DNA of 64,000 nt, taken from contig NZ_JADILK010000004.1 in the NCBI RefSeq assembly GCF_017355165.1, positions 165,244 to 229,243 of the forward strand. Direction: 5' to 3'. The DNA comes from Bacillus sp. SD075 (GTDB taxonomy: Bacteria; Bacillota; Bacilli; Bacillales; DSM-1321). Made by a program: the position numbers and the translations under genes. Shown piece by piece: positions 38,158 to 46,862 of the stretch. Under the pieces are notes generated by a model. That model had not been told where the DNA came from. It worked only from the letters and a program-made list of their open reading frames with translations, and did not search any database. How positions within the stretch are numbered: the stretch's first letter is position 1; the number at the start of each line of letters is the position of its first letter.

Positions 38158-38355
38158 ATGCAAATAACAAATTCTAATGACTATCCAGAAATTTTAAATG
38201 TTTTAGATATACAAAACATTCTAGACATAGGGCGAAAGCAAGCATACGAACTAGTCCATTCAAGGGAATTTCATGTCGTAAAAGTAGGTAATCGTATCAA
38301 AATCTCTGGAAAAATATTCATCAACTGGATAGAAGGAACAGACATAGAAAACTAA
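38158..38355 (+). CDS. xis: Excisionase-type DNA-binding protein, second copy
   Basis: 65 residues with the same winged-helix layout as the copy at 24446 (about 60% identical by eye): NDYPEILNVLDIQNILDIGR, then RKQAYELVHSREFHVVKVGN. GAAGGAGA precedes the ATG. It lies 200 nt upstream of the integrase in the same direction, the usual place for a recombination directionality factor. Confidence 0.75.
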   Translation: MQITNSNDYPEILNVLDIQNILDIGRKQAYELVHSREFHVVKVGNRIKISGKIFINWIEGTDIEN

Positions 38356-38551
38356 CTCAGAAAACCATCAGAGTTTTCTACCGACATAACAATGTAGAGC
38401 TACTAATTATACATCTACATAACTCATTTACAATTACTCAAAACTATTAAAATATTGCACACCAAGATTTCAAATCAGGTTATTTCATTGTACTATGAAA
38501 CTATCGGTAACAAATTTGAAAAGGGGTGACGCAATCCAGGAGGAATTATAT

Positions 38552-39667
38552 ATGCCAGTATACAGAGATGACGCACACAAAACGTGGTACTATGTTGTCA
38601 ATTTTTACGATGCTAGTGGAAAAAGAAAACAGAAAAGGAAACGGGGTTTCAATACTAAAAAAGAAGCAACTGAAGCATTAAGAAAATTAGAAGTTCAATT
38701 TAACGAGGGAACTTATGTAGAATCAAAAAACATTTCATTCAATCAATATATTGAAGATTGGCTCTCTATTAAAAAGAGATCTTTAAGTAACAGTACGATT
38801 TCATTATATGAAAGAAGTATTAAAAATCACATTTCACCATCATTAGGGAATACTTTATTATCAAAAATGAAACCACAGCATATTCAAAAATTTCTCATAG
38901 GAATGCATGAAGCAGGATTAGCAGATGCAAGTATTAAAAGAATCTTTAATATAGTAAACGTTTGTTTAAATGATGCTGTCAACTTTGGTGATTTACCTAG
39001 CAATCCAGCTAAAAAGGTGGAAAAACCTAAAGTATTGCCAAAAGAAATGAAAATATGGACAGTTGATCAAATTCAACGTTTTTTGAAATGTTCGAATTAT
39101 CATAGAATGTATTGTATCTTTCATTTAGCCATTATGACTGGACTAAGAAAAGGAGAGATACTTGGATTACTGTGGAAAAATGTCGACTTAGAAAAACAAG
39201 TATTATACGTTAATCAAACTTTAGAAACTGATGGTAAAACATTCAAAACAGGAGCAAAGACCAAGAGCGGTGTGAGATCAGTAACAATCTCACCTAGCAC
39301 TAAGGAAGTGTTGCTCAAGCACAAGGAACAACAAAATGCTGAAAGAGAATATTTTGCATCAGAATATGGTGATCTAGACTTGGTTATTTGTGCTGAAAAT
39401 GGTGCACCCTATCATCCACGTAATTTAACAAGAACGTTTAATATACTAACAAAGAAAGCAGAATTGCCTCATATTCGTTTTCATGATTTACGACATACTC
39501 ACGCAGCCTTAATGATTGCTCAAAATGAACCAATGAAGTTAATTGCTGAAAGGCTTGGTCATAGTAAAATTACAACTACAATGGATACGTATGGACATTT
39601 ATTTCCTAATATGCAGCGTGATGCCTCTAACCGTCTTGATCAAACTATTTTTGGTGAATTAGATTAA
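38552..39667 (+). CDS. int: Tyrosine integrase of the island
   Basis: 371 residues. An N-terminal AP2-like arm-binding region (WYYVVNFYDASGKRKQKRKR), a SAM-like core-binding domain (about 60-150) and the catalytic domain with Arg in TGLRKGEILGLL (about 197), HDLRHTHA (about 311-318), LGHSKITTT and the nucleophile Tyr in MDTYGHLF (about 347). All catalytic residues are present, so it should be active. AGGAGG before ATG 38552 decides the start over 38495. Its stop is one base before the right arm site and 111 bp from the attR core: the classic phage/ICE arrangement. Confidence 0.92.
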   Translation: MPVYRDDAHKTWYYVVNFYDASGKRKQKRKRGFNTKKEATEALRKLEVQFNEGTYVESKNISFNQYIEDWLSIKKRSLSNSTISLYERSIKNHISPSLGNTLLSKMKPQHIQKFLIGMHEAGLADASIKRIFNIVNVCLNDAVNFGDLPSNPAKKVEKPKVLPKEMKIWTVDQIQRFLKCSNYHRMYCIFHLAIMTGLRKGEILGLLWKNVDLEKQVLYVNQTLETDGKTFKTGAKTKSGVRSVTISPSTKEVLLKHKEQQNAEREYFASEYGDLDLVICAENGAPYHPRNLTRTFNILTKKAELPHIRFHDLRHTHAALMIAQNEPMKLIAERLGHSKITTTMDTYGHLFPNMQRDASNRLDQTIFGELD

Positions 39668-39688
39668 TTGTTGCCATATTGTTGCCAC
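39668..39688. promoter_or_regulatory. Right integrase arm-type site (paired TTGCCA)
   Basis: ttgttgccatattgttgcca then c: two GTTGCCA units, matching the left pair at 17918-17938. It immediately follows the int stop codon. Confidence 0.6.
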
Positions 39689-39706
39689 GAACTAGATTCA
39701 ATAAAA

Positions 39707-39732
39707 AATACCACTTCCTTAAAAGTGGTATA
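39707..39732 (+). terminator. Hairpin downstream of int
   Basis: Stem ataccactt / aagtggtat with a 6-nt loop; there is little T tract, so termination is uncertain. Confidence 0.45.
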
Positions 39733-39777
39733 ATCATTAGAAACCCTTATATATCAACGGTTTCATCCTTTAAATTA

Positions 39778-39824
39778 TGATGACCTGTGAGGGATTCGAA
39801 CCCACGACCCCTTCCCTGTCAAGG
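39778..39824. repeat. attR: 47-bp core of island direct repeat
   Basis: Identical to 17746-17792. Here the repeat is the 3' part of a complete tRNA-Val gene, so the incoming element restored the tRNA. Confidence 0.92.
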
Positions 39825-39852
39825 AAGTGCTCTCCCACTGAGCTAACAAGTC
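39781..39852 (-). tRNA. trnV: tRNA-Val(GAC)
   Basis: 72 nt on the minus strand. Acceptor GACTTGT pairs with ACAGGTC (two G-T pairs). The D arm is GCTCAGTGGGAGAGC, the anticodon arm CTTCC-TTGACAG-GGAAG gives anticodon GAC (valine), and the T arm is GTGGG-TTCGAAT-CCCTC. CCA is not encoded. It is the target of the island's integrase. Confidence 0.93.
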
Positions 39853-40417
39853 GTATGTAAATCAAGCTCTTTAGAGCTTGTTTTTAAACCTTAGTTGCTG
39901 ACTACTTTTCTGAACAAGATTTATTATATAGTGGTATTCAAAATAAAACAAGTAGTTTTGCTAACTTTTTTTCGTAAGTGGTCTGTGAAGTTAACTCTTG
40001 AAAATTGCAAGCTTGTAAGAATCCGTTCAATATTTAACCTATTACCTTTATGAGTTTCCTGTACCATTATCTCCAGATCTTCGTAAAACAATATGAGCCA
40101 AATTGGGAACGTATCTTTTCTTTATAGTCAGATACTGTTGTTATCTTTTTTTTATCATTCTACTGTTAGGCTGACACTTAGTAAGGTTATTTTTTTTAGA
40201 ACTTGTTCAAAAGAGTTTTCTCTTTTTTCCCCATAACCGTTTTTAGCAAAGTCAAAGAAAAAAAGAAGCCAGCAGGATCTGACCCCAAAATTTCTTAGAA
40301 TAGAACCCAACTAACCTTTTATAAGGAAATCCTAGGATCCTACCCATAAGTTTTACTCAACTTTAAATAACAAATATGATGTCTAGAAGCTTAATCTAAG
40401 GATTAAGCAAAAGATTT
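39853..40417. other. Gene-free stretch right of the island
   Basis: Holds the tRNA promoter side; no ORF with a ribosome site is seen. Confidence 0.45.
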
Positions 40418-41284
40418 TCACATTGGGGACGGGAATCTAGCAGCTTGAAAGTTAGTTAAAGGTGCTTCTGCTAAAATCTCTCCGTTTGCACTTGCGCTAA
40501 ATTTTACTTGTACACGATCTCCTGCTTGTAACTGAAGGATTGTAGTAACTGATAGACCAATCGGTCTTGATTTCTCAAAGAACTCATGATCAATATCTAA
40601 ATCATCTCCGTTTACATTAATTGAAATGGATGCGACATATCCTTCTTTTGAACAATGCTTTTTTTTGTCTTTTGATGAATGATTTTTTCTGCAATAATCA
40701 CATTTGCAACTATTTTTTTTGTTTTTTGAGGACTTATCGCTTTTTCTTTTTGACGGACAAAATGAAACTTTTGCTGTGATTTCATAAATTCCATTCTCCG
40801 TTGGAATAAATGTTGATACATGCGGATTATATTCATTTGCTAAATCAAATTGTTCAGTTTGGTATAAAACTTTTACAGTGGGAGTAACCGCTGCTTCGTA
40901 AAATTGTGATGTGTTCTTATTAGCCCTAAAAGCAGATGCTCTCACTAGATTAGGTTTCTTATAATCACAGTGACAGTCATTATGTTTCTTATGGCACAAA
41001 TGGCAGTCATCGGTTTTCTTTTGATCACAAATACAGTCACTGTGTTTCTTATGACAACAATGACAATCATCCGGTTTCTTCTGATCACACTTACAGTCAT
41101 TGTGTTTCTTATGACAACAATGGCAATCATCCGGTTTCTTCTGAACACATTTACAGTCATTGTGTTTCTTATGACAACAATGGGAATCATCCGGTTTCTT
41201 TTGATCACATTTCTTATATAGATATGTGGTGTCTACAAAGGAATTACAATGTGAAATAGGATAATGATTTTTAATTATAATCAC
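40418..41284 (-). CDS. Cys/His-repeat protein with C1q/TNF-like C-terminus
   Basis: 288 residues in two parts. Residues about 24-115 are five tandem copies of a 20-residue unit of the form CDQKKPDDCHCCHKKHNDCK, dense in Cys, His, Lys and Asp. Residues about 118-288 look like a jelly-roll C1q/BclA-tip domain (SAFRANKNTSQ, TFIPTENGIYEITAKVSF, GYVASISINVNGDD, LQAGDRVQVKFSASANGE), interrupted by a second Cys/Lys-rich insert (about 180-215). Exosporium proteins use such a tip after a collagen stalk; here the stalk is replaced by a metal-binding-like repeat. I infer a spore-surface protein. No neighbour supports a function. Confidence 0.6.
   Translation of the reverse strand: MIIIKNHYPISHCNSFVDTTYLYKKCDQKKPDDSHCCHKKHNDCKCVQKKPDDCHCCHKKHNDCKCDQKKPDDCHCCHKKHSDCICDQKKTDDCHLCHKKHNDCHCDYKKPNLVRASAFRANKNTSQFYEAAVTPTVKVLYQTEQFDLANEYNPHVSTFIPTENGIYEITAKVSFCPSKRKSDKSSKNKKNSCKCDYCRKNHSSKDKKKHCSKEGYVASISINVNGDDLDIDHEFFEKSRPIGLSVTTILQLQAGDRVQVKFSASANGEILAEAPLTNFQAARFPSPM
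40951..41214 (-). repeat. 60-bp tandem coding repeats
   Basis: Four 60-bp units in exact register (40981, 41041, 41101, 41161) plus a partial unit upstream. They encode the 20-residue Cys/His repeats. High identity between units suggests recent copy-number change. Confidence 0.9.
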
Positions 41285-42226
41285 CTTTTTCTTTTTTTAT
41301 TTTCGGGTTATTTTATTCATTAAAAGAAAAGATGTTTGTACAATATGGTACAAAAGTGAAAATAAATCTAACTCACACAGCAAAAATCTACTGGTTTATA
41401 TACCGTTTTTAAGAAGATTGGTTGTTAGCAAAAAGGGGGTGAAGTACATTAGTAAGCTTGCTCTATGGGCATTTAGATTTGTATAGACCCTTTCAGTTTC
41501 GCTTACCTGACGTAAACAAGGTTAACTTGAGTCCTGTAATCGACGTTCAATGTATTTATAAGGATGGATATCCAAATGTCGATAAGCTTCCATATTCCAG
41601 CCCTATAAGTGGGCTATTCCCCCTATCCTCCATTACATAAGCTGGGTACTATAGTGTGTTCTCACAAGCGAACTGATCATTTACATTAATAGGGCTAATA
41701 ATAAGGAAGGATTTTAGTGGATATTAATCGTGGAAACAGATTTTTTCTCCATCTGACATGGAGGTGAGGTATATTGGCACTTCAGTTTGGGTTGATGAAG
41801 AACCAATTACTGCACTTCTAAGACGCCGTTAGGAGAAAGGAAGAATTTGAAGAACTTAAAGAAGTGACAAAACATGATCCACCCTTCACACCCCCGTACA
41901 AAATGGGATGAATACACGTTGCGGAGTATCCTTATAGATAAGGTCATGAGACCACAGTCCAGCTCAGGAATCATTAAAAAGCTATTTGCAACCATTGAGA
42001 GGTGTCTCTCTTAATCCCTCTAGTTCCTAATCATGAATAACCTTTTTGAAAGCAAAGCAAAGCAAAGCAACAAAAAATCACTTTTCTTTTTGAAATCAAA
42101 AATAAAAGTGATTCAGAAGTTTATTATTTGTATAGTCGTTAACTGAGAATGTAATACATGAACTTGAAATCGTTGATGATAATGGACAAGAGCTTAACTC
42201 GGAGTAAAACTCGACCAGCCTGTTCA
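41285..42226. other. Non-coding scar zone
   Basis: About 0.9 kb of plus-strand gene fragments with ribosome-site-like sequences but early stops (for example after 41458 and after 41765), and a short agcaa-type tandem repeat at 42052-42072. It looks like decayed genes; none is recognised. Confidence 0.4.
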
Positions 42227-42269
42227 GTCAAGGAAGTGCTCTCCCGCTGAACTAACTAGTCGTATGTAA
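42227..42269 (-). pseudogene. 5' half of a tRNA-Val copy
   Basis: Reads gtcaaggaagtgctctcccg then ctgaactaactagtcgtatg. It matches the 5' half of the tRNA-Val gene and its upstream flank (39818-39860) with three or four changes. The 3' half is absent. Probably the scar of an older integration, deletion or duplication at this tRNA. Confidence 0.6.
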
Positions 42270-42478
42270 TGACTAACCAGTAAGATAATTAGAGGGCATA
42301 ATTTGTTATATGTTTTTTGTTAAAAAACCGACGCATTATGCATAATATTAAAAAAGTTTTAATTTCACCTTATTCTATCCTCTTCACACAAACGAACAAA
42401 CGCTCTTATTCTCCTTGCATATAAAACGTACGTTCGCATATAATGATAGCAAGCAAGTCAGCAAAGGAGTGACGGGGA

Positions 42479-42700
42479 ATGAAATATATACTTCGCAAAC
42501 ATATGGGAGAAAATGCTCCATTGGAGATAATTTATCTCTCCGAACAAGGTAAGATTACGCAGCGGAAAATTCAGGTGCTTGAAATTTATTCAGGCCATAT
42601 TCACGCATTCTGTTTTCTAAGGCAGACAAAACGGACGTTTAAAGTGGCCAATATCCTTTCTGCCCGCCTCATTAAAGCCAGGTTTGACAGGTCTGGATGA
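42479..42700 (+). CDS. Small WYL-like domain protein
   Basis: 73 residues: APLEIIYLSEQGKITQRKIQ then VLEIYSGHIHAFCFLRQTKR and FKVANILSARLI. This is the beta-rich core of a WYL domain without a DNA-binding part. WYL domains sense small ligands or nucleic acid. The start follows aaaggagtgacgggga. Short stand-alone WYL-like proteins of this kind occur in bacilli with unknown role. Confidence 0.6.
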   Translation: MKYILRKHMGENAPLEIIYLSEQGKITQRKIQVLEIYSGHIHAFCFLRQTKRTFKVANILSARLIKARFDRSG

Positions 42701-42717
42701 AGATTGTTAATCAAGGT

Positions 42718-43275
42718 TCAACCAATTAATTCTTCTTCTTCCTGGATGTCCTTTTCCTGTTCAGTTAAAGATTCTTCTTCATCTCTAAGACGATGAGCTA
42801 ACCTTGAGGCGGCACTAGCGGCAATGCTTGCAACGATATCATCCAGGAAGGTATGCACGATTCCTTCTTGCTTCTTATCAAGTTCGTGAATGACGCCTAT
42901 TTTATTTTTATCCAAATGGCCAAAGGTCGTTACAGCAATGCTTCCGTAACCGAGTACTGCACCAAAGGCAATCGTTTCATCCACTCCGAATAGCCCTTCA
43001 TCAGATTCAACAATCGATTGCAGGGGTTCTGATAGTTTTTTTTGCTCTGCCAGTTTATCCAGCTCCACACCGACTAAAATGGCATGTTGAATTTCCCTTT
43101 TCAACATGACACGCTCAACGCTGTGGATGCATTCCTCCAGCTTAAGATCAGCTTTGTACGGGAACTGCAATTCATAAACGATTTTTGCAATTGCCTCCAC
43201 ACTGACACCACGCTCTAATAATGTTCGCTTAGCCGCCTTTGTTACTTCCCTGCTGTGTACGTGTACATCTGCCAT
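42718..43275 (-). CDS. Phosphatidylglycerophosphatase A-related protein (YutG-like)
   Basis: 185 residues. The C-terminal part, DETIAFGAVLGYGSIAVTTF then GHLDKNKIGVI and VHTFLDDIVASIAASAASRL, matches the PgpA family in its Firmicutes form. PgpA removes phosphate from phosphatidylglycerol phosphate. The Firmicutes branch is soluble and has an added N-terminal part, and its substrate is less sure. AAAAGGTGG precedes the ATG at 43275. Confidence 0.75.
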   Translation of the reverse strand: MADVHVHSREVTKAAKRTLLERGVSVEAIAKIVYELQFPYKADLKLEECIHSVERVMLKREIQHAILVGVELDKLAEQKKLSEPLQSIVESDEGLFGVDETIAFGAVLGYGSIAVTTFGHLDKNKIGVIHELDKKQEGIVHTFLDDIVASIAASAASRLAHRLRDEEESLTEQEKDIQEEEELIG

Positions 43276-43465
43276 TTTATTCGCCACCTTTTTTGTATTA
43301 TTTTTCTATATCCTTGTATTATAGCACCTTATAATTTAAATTTTTAGAAAATTATAATGAAAATTTTATATTCTAAATTCTTGTCACGGGAAAAAGTCGC
43401 AAGGCTATGCTAAAATAGTCAAGTAAGTTGTTTTTCATTATTAATTATCATCGAGGTGCGGGAGA

Positions 43466-44188
43466 ATGAGTTTACGCAAAGGCACAATTAAAGAGTACAT
43501 GTTTAAAAGCGAAGCTTTAGCAGAAGAATTGGAAATACTTGTTTACTTGCCTGCAAATTTTTCGCCATTGTATAAATATTCGCTTGTGATTGCTCAGGAT
43601 GGCCGTGATTATTTTCAAATGGGCCGAATTGGTCGGGTAGCAGATGAACTGTTAGGAAACGATGAGATCGAGAATATCATCATTGTCGGCATTCCCTATA
43701 AAGACCGCTTTGACCGTAGGCGCAAATATCATCCGGACGGGGAACAGCACATTGCATACATACGTTTTCTTGCCCATGAACTAGTTCCGTTTTTAGATGA
43801 TGAATTCCCAACCTATCAAATGGGACATGGTCGAACTTTAATCGGTGACTCTCTTGGCGGTACAGTTTCACTATTGGCCGCACTAAAGTATCCGCATACA
43901 TTCGGGAAATGCATCATGCAGTCGCCACTTGCCAATGAAGCAGTAATGGATGCTGTACGTAATTTTGAGGATCCGCATCTCCTCGAACTTTACCATGTGA
44001 TCGGGATTGATGAAACGGATGTTCCGACCACGGATGGCAACAAGGTAAACTTCATAGAACCAAATAGGGAATTGCATAAATTAATTAACCAAAAAGGATT
44101 TCCTTGCTTCTATGAAGAATTTGAAGGTAATCATACCTGGAAATACTGGCAGGCAGATTTAAGACGAGCACTATTGGAAATGTTCTAA
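43466..44188 (+). CDS. yjcH: Alpha/beta hydrolase, esterase family (YjcH)
   Basis: 240 residues of the enterochelin-esterase-like (esterase D) fold. The nucleophile elbow is IGDSLGGTVSLLAAL (Ser), with an N-terminal LVIAQDGRDYFQMGRIG and a C-terminal histidine in EGNHTWKYWQADLRRAL. Substrate unknown. It leads the plus-strand cluster yjcH-yjcG-yjcF known from B. subtilis. GAGGTGCGGGAGA precedes the ATG. Confidence 0.85.
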   Translation: MSLRKGTIKEYMFKSEALAEELEILVYLPANFSPLYKYSLVIAQDGRDYFQMGRIGRVADELLGNDEIENIIIVGIPYKDRFDRRRKYHPDGEQHIAYIRFLAHELVPFLDDEFPTYQMGHGRTLIGDSLGGTVSLLAALKYPHTFGKCIMQSPLANEAVMDAVRNFEDPHLLELYHVIGIDETDVPTTDGNKVNFIEPNRELHKLINQKGFPCFYEEFEGNHTWKYWQADLRRALLEMF

Positions 44189-44277
44189 CATTCTAGAAAT
44201 CATCACGTTGAGATGGTTTCTAGAAAAAACATGTCCAACTATAATACAACAATAAAAAATATCAGGAGGTTTTATTT

Positions 44278-44793
44278 ATGAAATATGGTGTTGCAATTTT
44301 CCCTTCAAAAAAACTTCAAGATTTAGCTAACTCCTATCGCAAACGGTATGATACGAAATATGCCTTCATACCACCGCATCTGACGCTTAAACCAACGTTC
44401 GAAGCGACGGATATGGAAATTTCAACAATTGCAGAACAATTAAAAGGCATTGCTCAAAAGTGCATGCCCTTTACGTTGAACGTAACGAAAACGAAGTCTT
44501 TCCAACCCGTAAGCAATACTATTTATTTCAAAGTGGAATTATCCGAAGGGCTTCAAAAGCTGCATGATGCACTTAACAATGATGACTTCATAAAAAGCGA
44601 AAGTGAACATCCATTTGTCCCTCATATTACCATCGCTCAAGATTTATCCGATAATGAGCATTCTGATGTTTTAGGCCAATTAAGCATGCTTGACATCAGC
44701 CATGAAGAAGAGGTGAAACGAGTTCACTTGCTGTATCAACTTGAAGACGGGGCATGGACCGTTTATGAAACATTTAGATTAGGAGCTGAATGA
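44278..44793 (+). CDS. yjcG: 2H phosphoesterase, YjcG family
   Basis: 171 residues. Two HxT-type motifs, PPHLTLKPTF (about 39) and PFVPHITIAQDL (about 117), define the 2H (2'-5' RNA ligase-like) superfamily. Length and neighbours match YjcG of B. subtilis. Such proteins open cyclic phosphates or act on small RNA ends; the true substrate is unknown. Confidence 0.87.
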   Translation: MKYGVAIFPSKKLQDLANSYRKRYDTKYAFIPPHLTLKPTFEATDMEISTIAEQLKGIAQKCMPFTLNVTKTKSFQPVSNTIYFKVELSEGLQKLHDALNNDDFIKSESEHPFVPHITIAQDLSDNEHSDVLGQLSMLDISHEEEVKRVHLLYQLEDGAWTVYETFRLGAE

Positions 44794-44797
44794 TTTC

Positions 44798-45226
44798 GTG
44801 TTTGTAAAGATCGCAGAGAACAGCCAAGAACTTGAAAATGCTTATATGATTAGAAACAAAGTGTTTGTCCAAGAACAAAACGTCCCTCTTGAAGAAGAGA
44901 TCGATGAATATGAAGAAGAGTCTACACATTTCGTTTTATATGATGAGCAGAATCAGCCAATCGGTGCCGGCCGCTTCAGGGTCATTGACAACATCGGTAA
45001 AGTCCAGCGCATTTGTGTACTATCATCGGGCCGAAAAAATGGTGCCGGTGCCATGATCATGAATGCTATTGAGGATTATGCAAGCAAGCAGGAAGTACCT
45101 CAATTGAAGCTTGATTCCCAAGTGCATGCCATCCCTTTTTATTCGAAATTAGGGTATGAAATCGTTTCCGACGAATTCATGGATGCTGGCATTCCTCATA
45201 AAACGATGAAGAAAACCATTTTATGA
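44798..45226 (+). CDS. yjcF: GNAT N-acetyltransferase (YjcF)
   Basis: 142 residues. GNAT motif A is VQRICVLSSGRKNGAGAMIM, with AFIRNKVF-like MIRNKVFVQEQNVPLEEEID near the N-terminus and LDSQVHAIPFYSKLGYEIV at the C-terminal end. The start is GTG, four bases after the yjcG stop, so the two are co-translated. Acceptor unknown. Confidence 0.85.
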   Translation: MFVKIAENSQELENAYMIRNKVFVQEQNVPLEEEIDEYEEESTHFVLYDEQNQPIGAGRFRVIDNIGKVQRICVLSSGRKNGAGAMIMNAIEDYASKQEVPQLKLDSQVHAIPFYSKLGYEIVSDEFMDAGIPHKTMKKTIL

Positions 45227-45228
45227 TT

Positions 45229-45273
45229 TAAAAAAGCTGTCCTTTCAGTCTTCTGATTGGACAGCTTTTTTTG
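45229..45273 (+). terminator. Terminator of yjcH-G-F
   Basis: aaaaagctgtcc / ggacagctttttttg stem with T tract. Confidence 0.88.
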
Positions 45274-45385
45274 TTCGTTCAGGAACTTAATTTATCCTTT
45301 TATTTAAAAAACCATTTCCGTTCAATGGCAATCTACGCAGAAATACATAGTCTATATATAGAAAGCAAGAAGGAGGGAAAATTTT

Positions 45386-45649
45386 ATGGGTAACAATGAA
45401 TTTAACCTGGAGGAGTCTCAAAAAAGACTGATGGAGCTGCTGGTTTCGAGGACTATGAGAAAACATGGTTTTAAAAAGGAAAAAGTCGATCTAACTGAAA
45501 GAGAGAGAAACAACCTTAAAGAAACCATTCGTTATTTACAAGAACAATCACTGAAAATCATAAACCAAGAAAAGAACATCACGGAACATGATGTTAATCC
45601 AGTTACAAATTCCATTCACAACAAATTCACTGATTCCAAAGATAAATGA
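45386..45649 (+). CDS. Small helical protein, candidate coat-associated (CotW-like)
   Basis: 87 residues, strongly charged: EESQKRLMELLVSRTMRKHG then LTERERNNLKETIRYLQEQS. AAGGAGG stands well before the ATG. It lies upstream of a CotX gene, where B. subtilis has cotW/cotV, and the helical mid-part is of that sort. The CotW link is tentative and rests mainly on position. Confidence 0.5.
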   Translation: MGNNEFNLEESQKRLMELLVSRTMRKHGFKKEKVDLTERERNNLKETIRYLQEQSLKIINQEKNITEHDVNPVTNSIHNKFTDSKDK

Positions 45650-45883
45650 CGCACCATATCACCTAATCAAACCTTACTTGCTGGCGAGAATAAGTAAAAC
45701 GAGACATAGCAGCACTTACATTTCATTCCTAAAGCTCCAGCTTCTTTATTATTCACCCCCCACACATTAATACTTTATCTAAGTATTTAAAAAATAGACG
45801 AATTAACTGATTTATTCGTCCAACCCGATTACCCATCAAAGCATATTTTAATAGGGAATAAAACCTAAGGAGGAAAAAACAAC

Positions 45884-46372
45884 ATGAACCAAAATGTATA
45901 TCGTAGCAACTGTAACACAAATGATGACTCTGAAAGATCATGGTCGGCTCTAGATTCCGCTTCCAGACATCCCCTGTCAGGATTCTGTAACGACGATGAC
46001 ACAAAGATCGACCAAGATGCAAGACAGGATAATAATCAAGTTCAGCTTTCTGAAGAACTTATTTACATTAAAGATTCTTGTAATGTAAATGTCACTTCAA
46101 CGGATGTTAAAGCGGCCCTTTCTCTACAAGCTGCTCTACAAGCTGCAATTGCGGTCATCGTAAGCATTTCCATTGCAGATGCTGATAATGCTGAAAAGAT
46201 CACTCAAGAATTAATCCAATCTTCTAATGTTAAACAAATCACGCGCCAAAAAACAATTGTTGAAAACAGCCGTGATATCGACATTACAACAACTGATGCA
46301 CAAATCGCACTAAACATCCAACTATTACTGCAACTATTGTTAGCTCTAATCGTAGAAATTGACATTCTATAA
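45884..46372 (+). CDS. cotX: Spore coat protein CotX
   Basis: 162 residues. Two copies of the CotX/CotV repeat: IYIKDSCNVNVTSTDVKAAL plus SLQAALQAAIAVIVSISIAD, and IVENSRDIDITTTDAQIALN plus IQLLLQLLLALIVEIDIL. CotX belongs to the insoluble crust fraction of the spore coat. Ribosome site TAAGGAGGAAAA. In B. subtilis it is made late in the mother cell under SigK/GerE. Confidence 0.88.
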   Translation: MNQNVYRSNCNTNDDSERSWSALDSASRHPLSGFCNDDDTKIDQDARQDNNQVQLSEELIYIKDSCNVNVTSTDVKAALSLQAALQAAIAVIVSISIADADNAEKITQELIQSSNVKQITRQKTIVENSRDIDITTTDAQIALNIQLLLQLLLALIVEIDIL

Positions 46373-46379
46373 GAAAATC

Positions 46380-46414
46380 AATACAAAAAGGGCACTTCAC
46401 GTGTCCTCTTTTGT
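46380..46414 (+). terminator. Terminator of cotX
   Basis: aaaaagggcac / gtgtcctcttttg stem and T-rich tail. Confidence 0.7.
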
Positions 46415-46428
46415 CTTTCATGGAGGAA

Positions 46429-46710
46429 CTAGACAATTTCGTTGAAAAACCTTCCTTTTCCTGTCATTTCAGTCGTTAAATCTTTACTGACCCTCATGCC
46501 CATTTGATATTTATTTGTACTTACCCGATCATTATCTTGATTTTGATCTAATCCTTCAACGCTTCCCCTTTCCCTATCCAACAACTGATCAAAACGGATA
46601 GGTTGAATGGGTGTCGTTCCTTTAACAATTCTTACTTTCTCTGAAGCTTCGACCGTCCGGTTGGCATATTGAATATAATCAAATTGTGTGACAGGTGCTA
46701 TGTATCCCAT
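46429..46710 (-). CDS. Hypothetical 93-residue protein (MGYIAPVTQFDYIQYANRT)
   Basis: A small hydrophilic protein with a strong ribosome site (AAGGAGGGGGG) and a conserved-looking N-terminus. I do not recognise the family for certain. The position among coat genes suggests sporulation. Confidence 0.6.
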   Translation of the reverse strand: MGYIAPVTQFDYIQYANRTVEASEKVRIVKGTTPIQPIRFDQLLDRERGSVEGLDQNQDNDRVSTNKYQMGMRVSKDLTTEMTGKGRFFNEIV

Positions 46711-46862
46711 AATACCCCCCTCCTTATATTTTACTAGTTATGTTGTCACTTAATTACCCGTCCAGAACAATATTTAAACATGATTTCCGCATTCTTTTTT
46801 TCTAATCTTCTGGTATGATGAGTATTGCCGATATTTTTAATAGATTAGAGGTATCCATTTAT

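Noticed and set aside
40951..41214. Regular 60-bp repeats as a CRISPR array
   Set aside because: They are contiguous without unique spacers and encode the 20-residue protein repeats.
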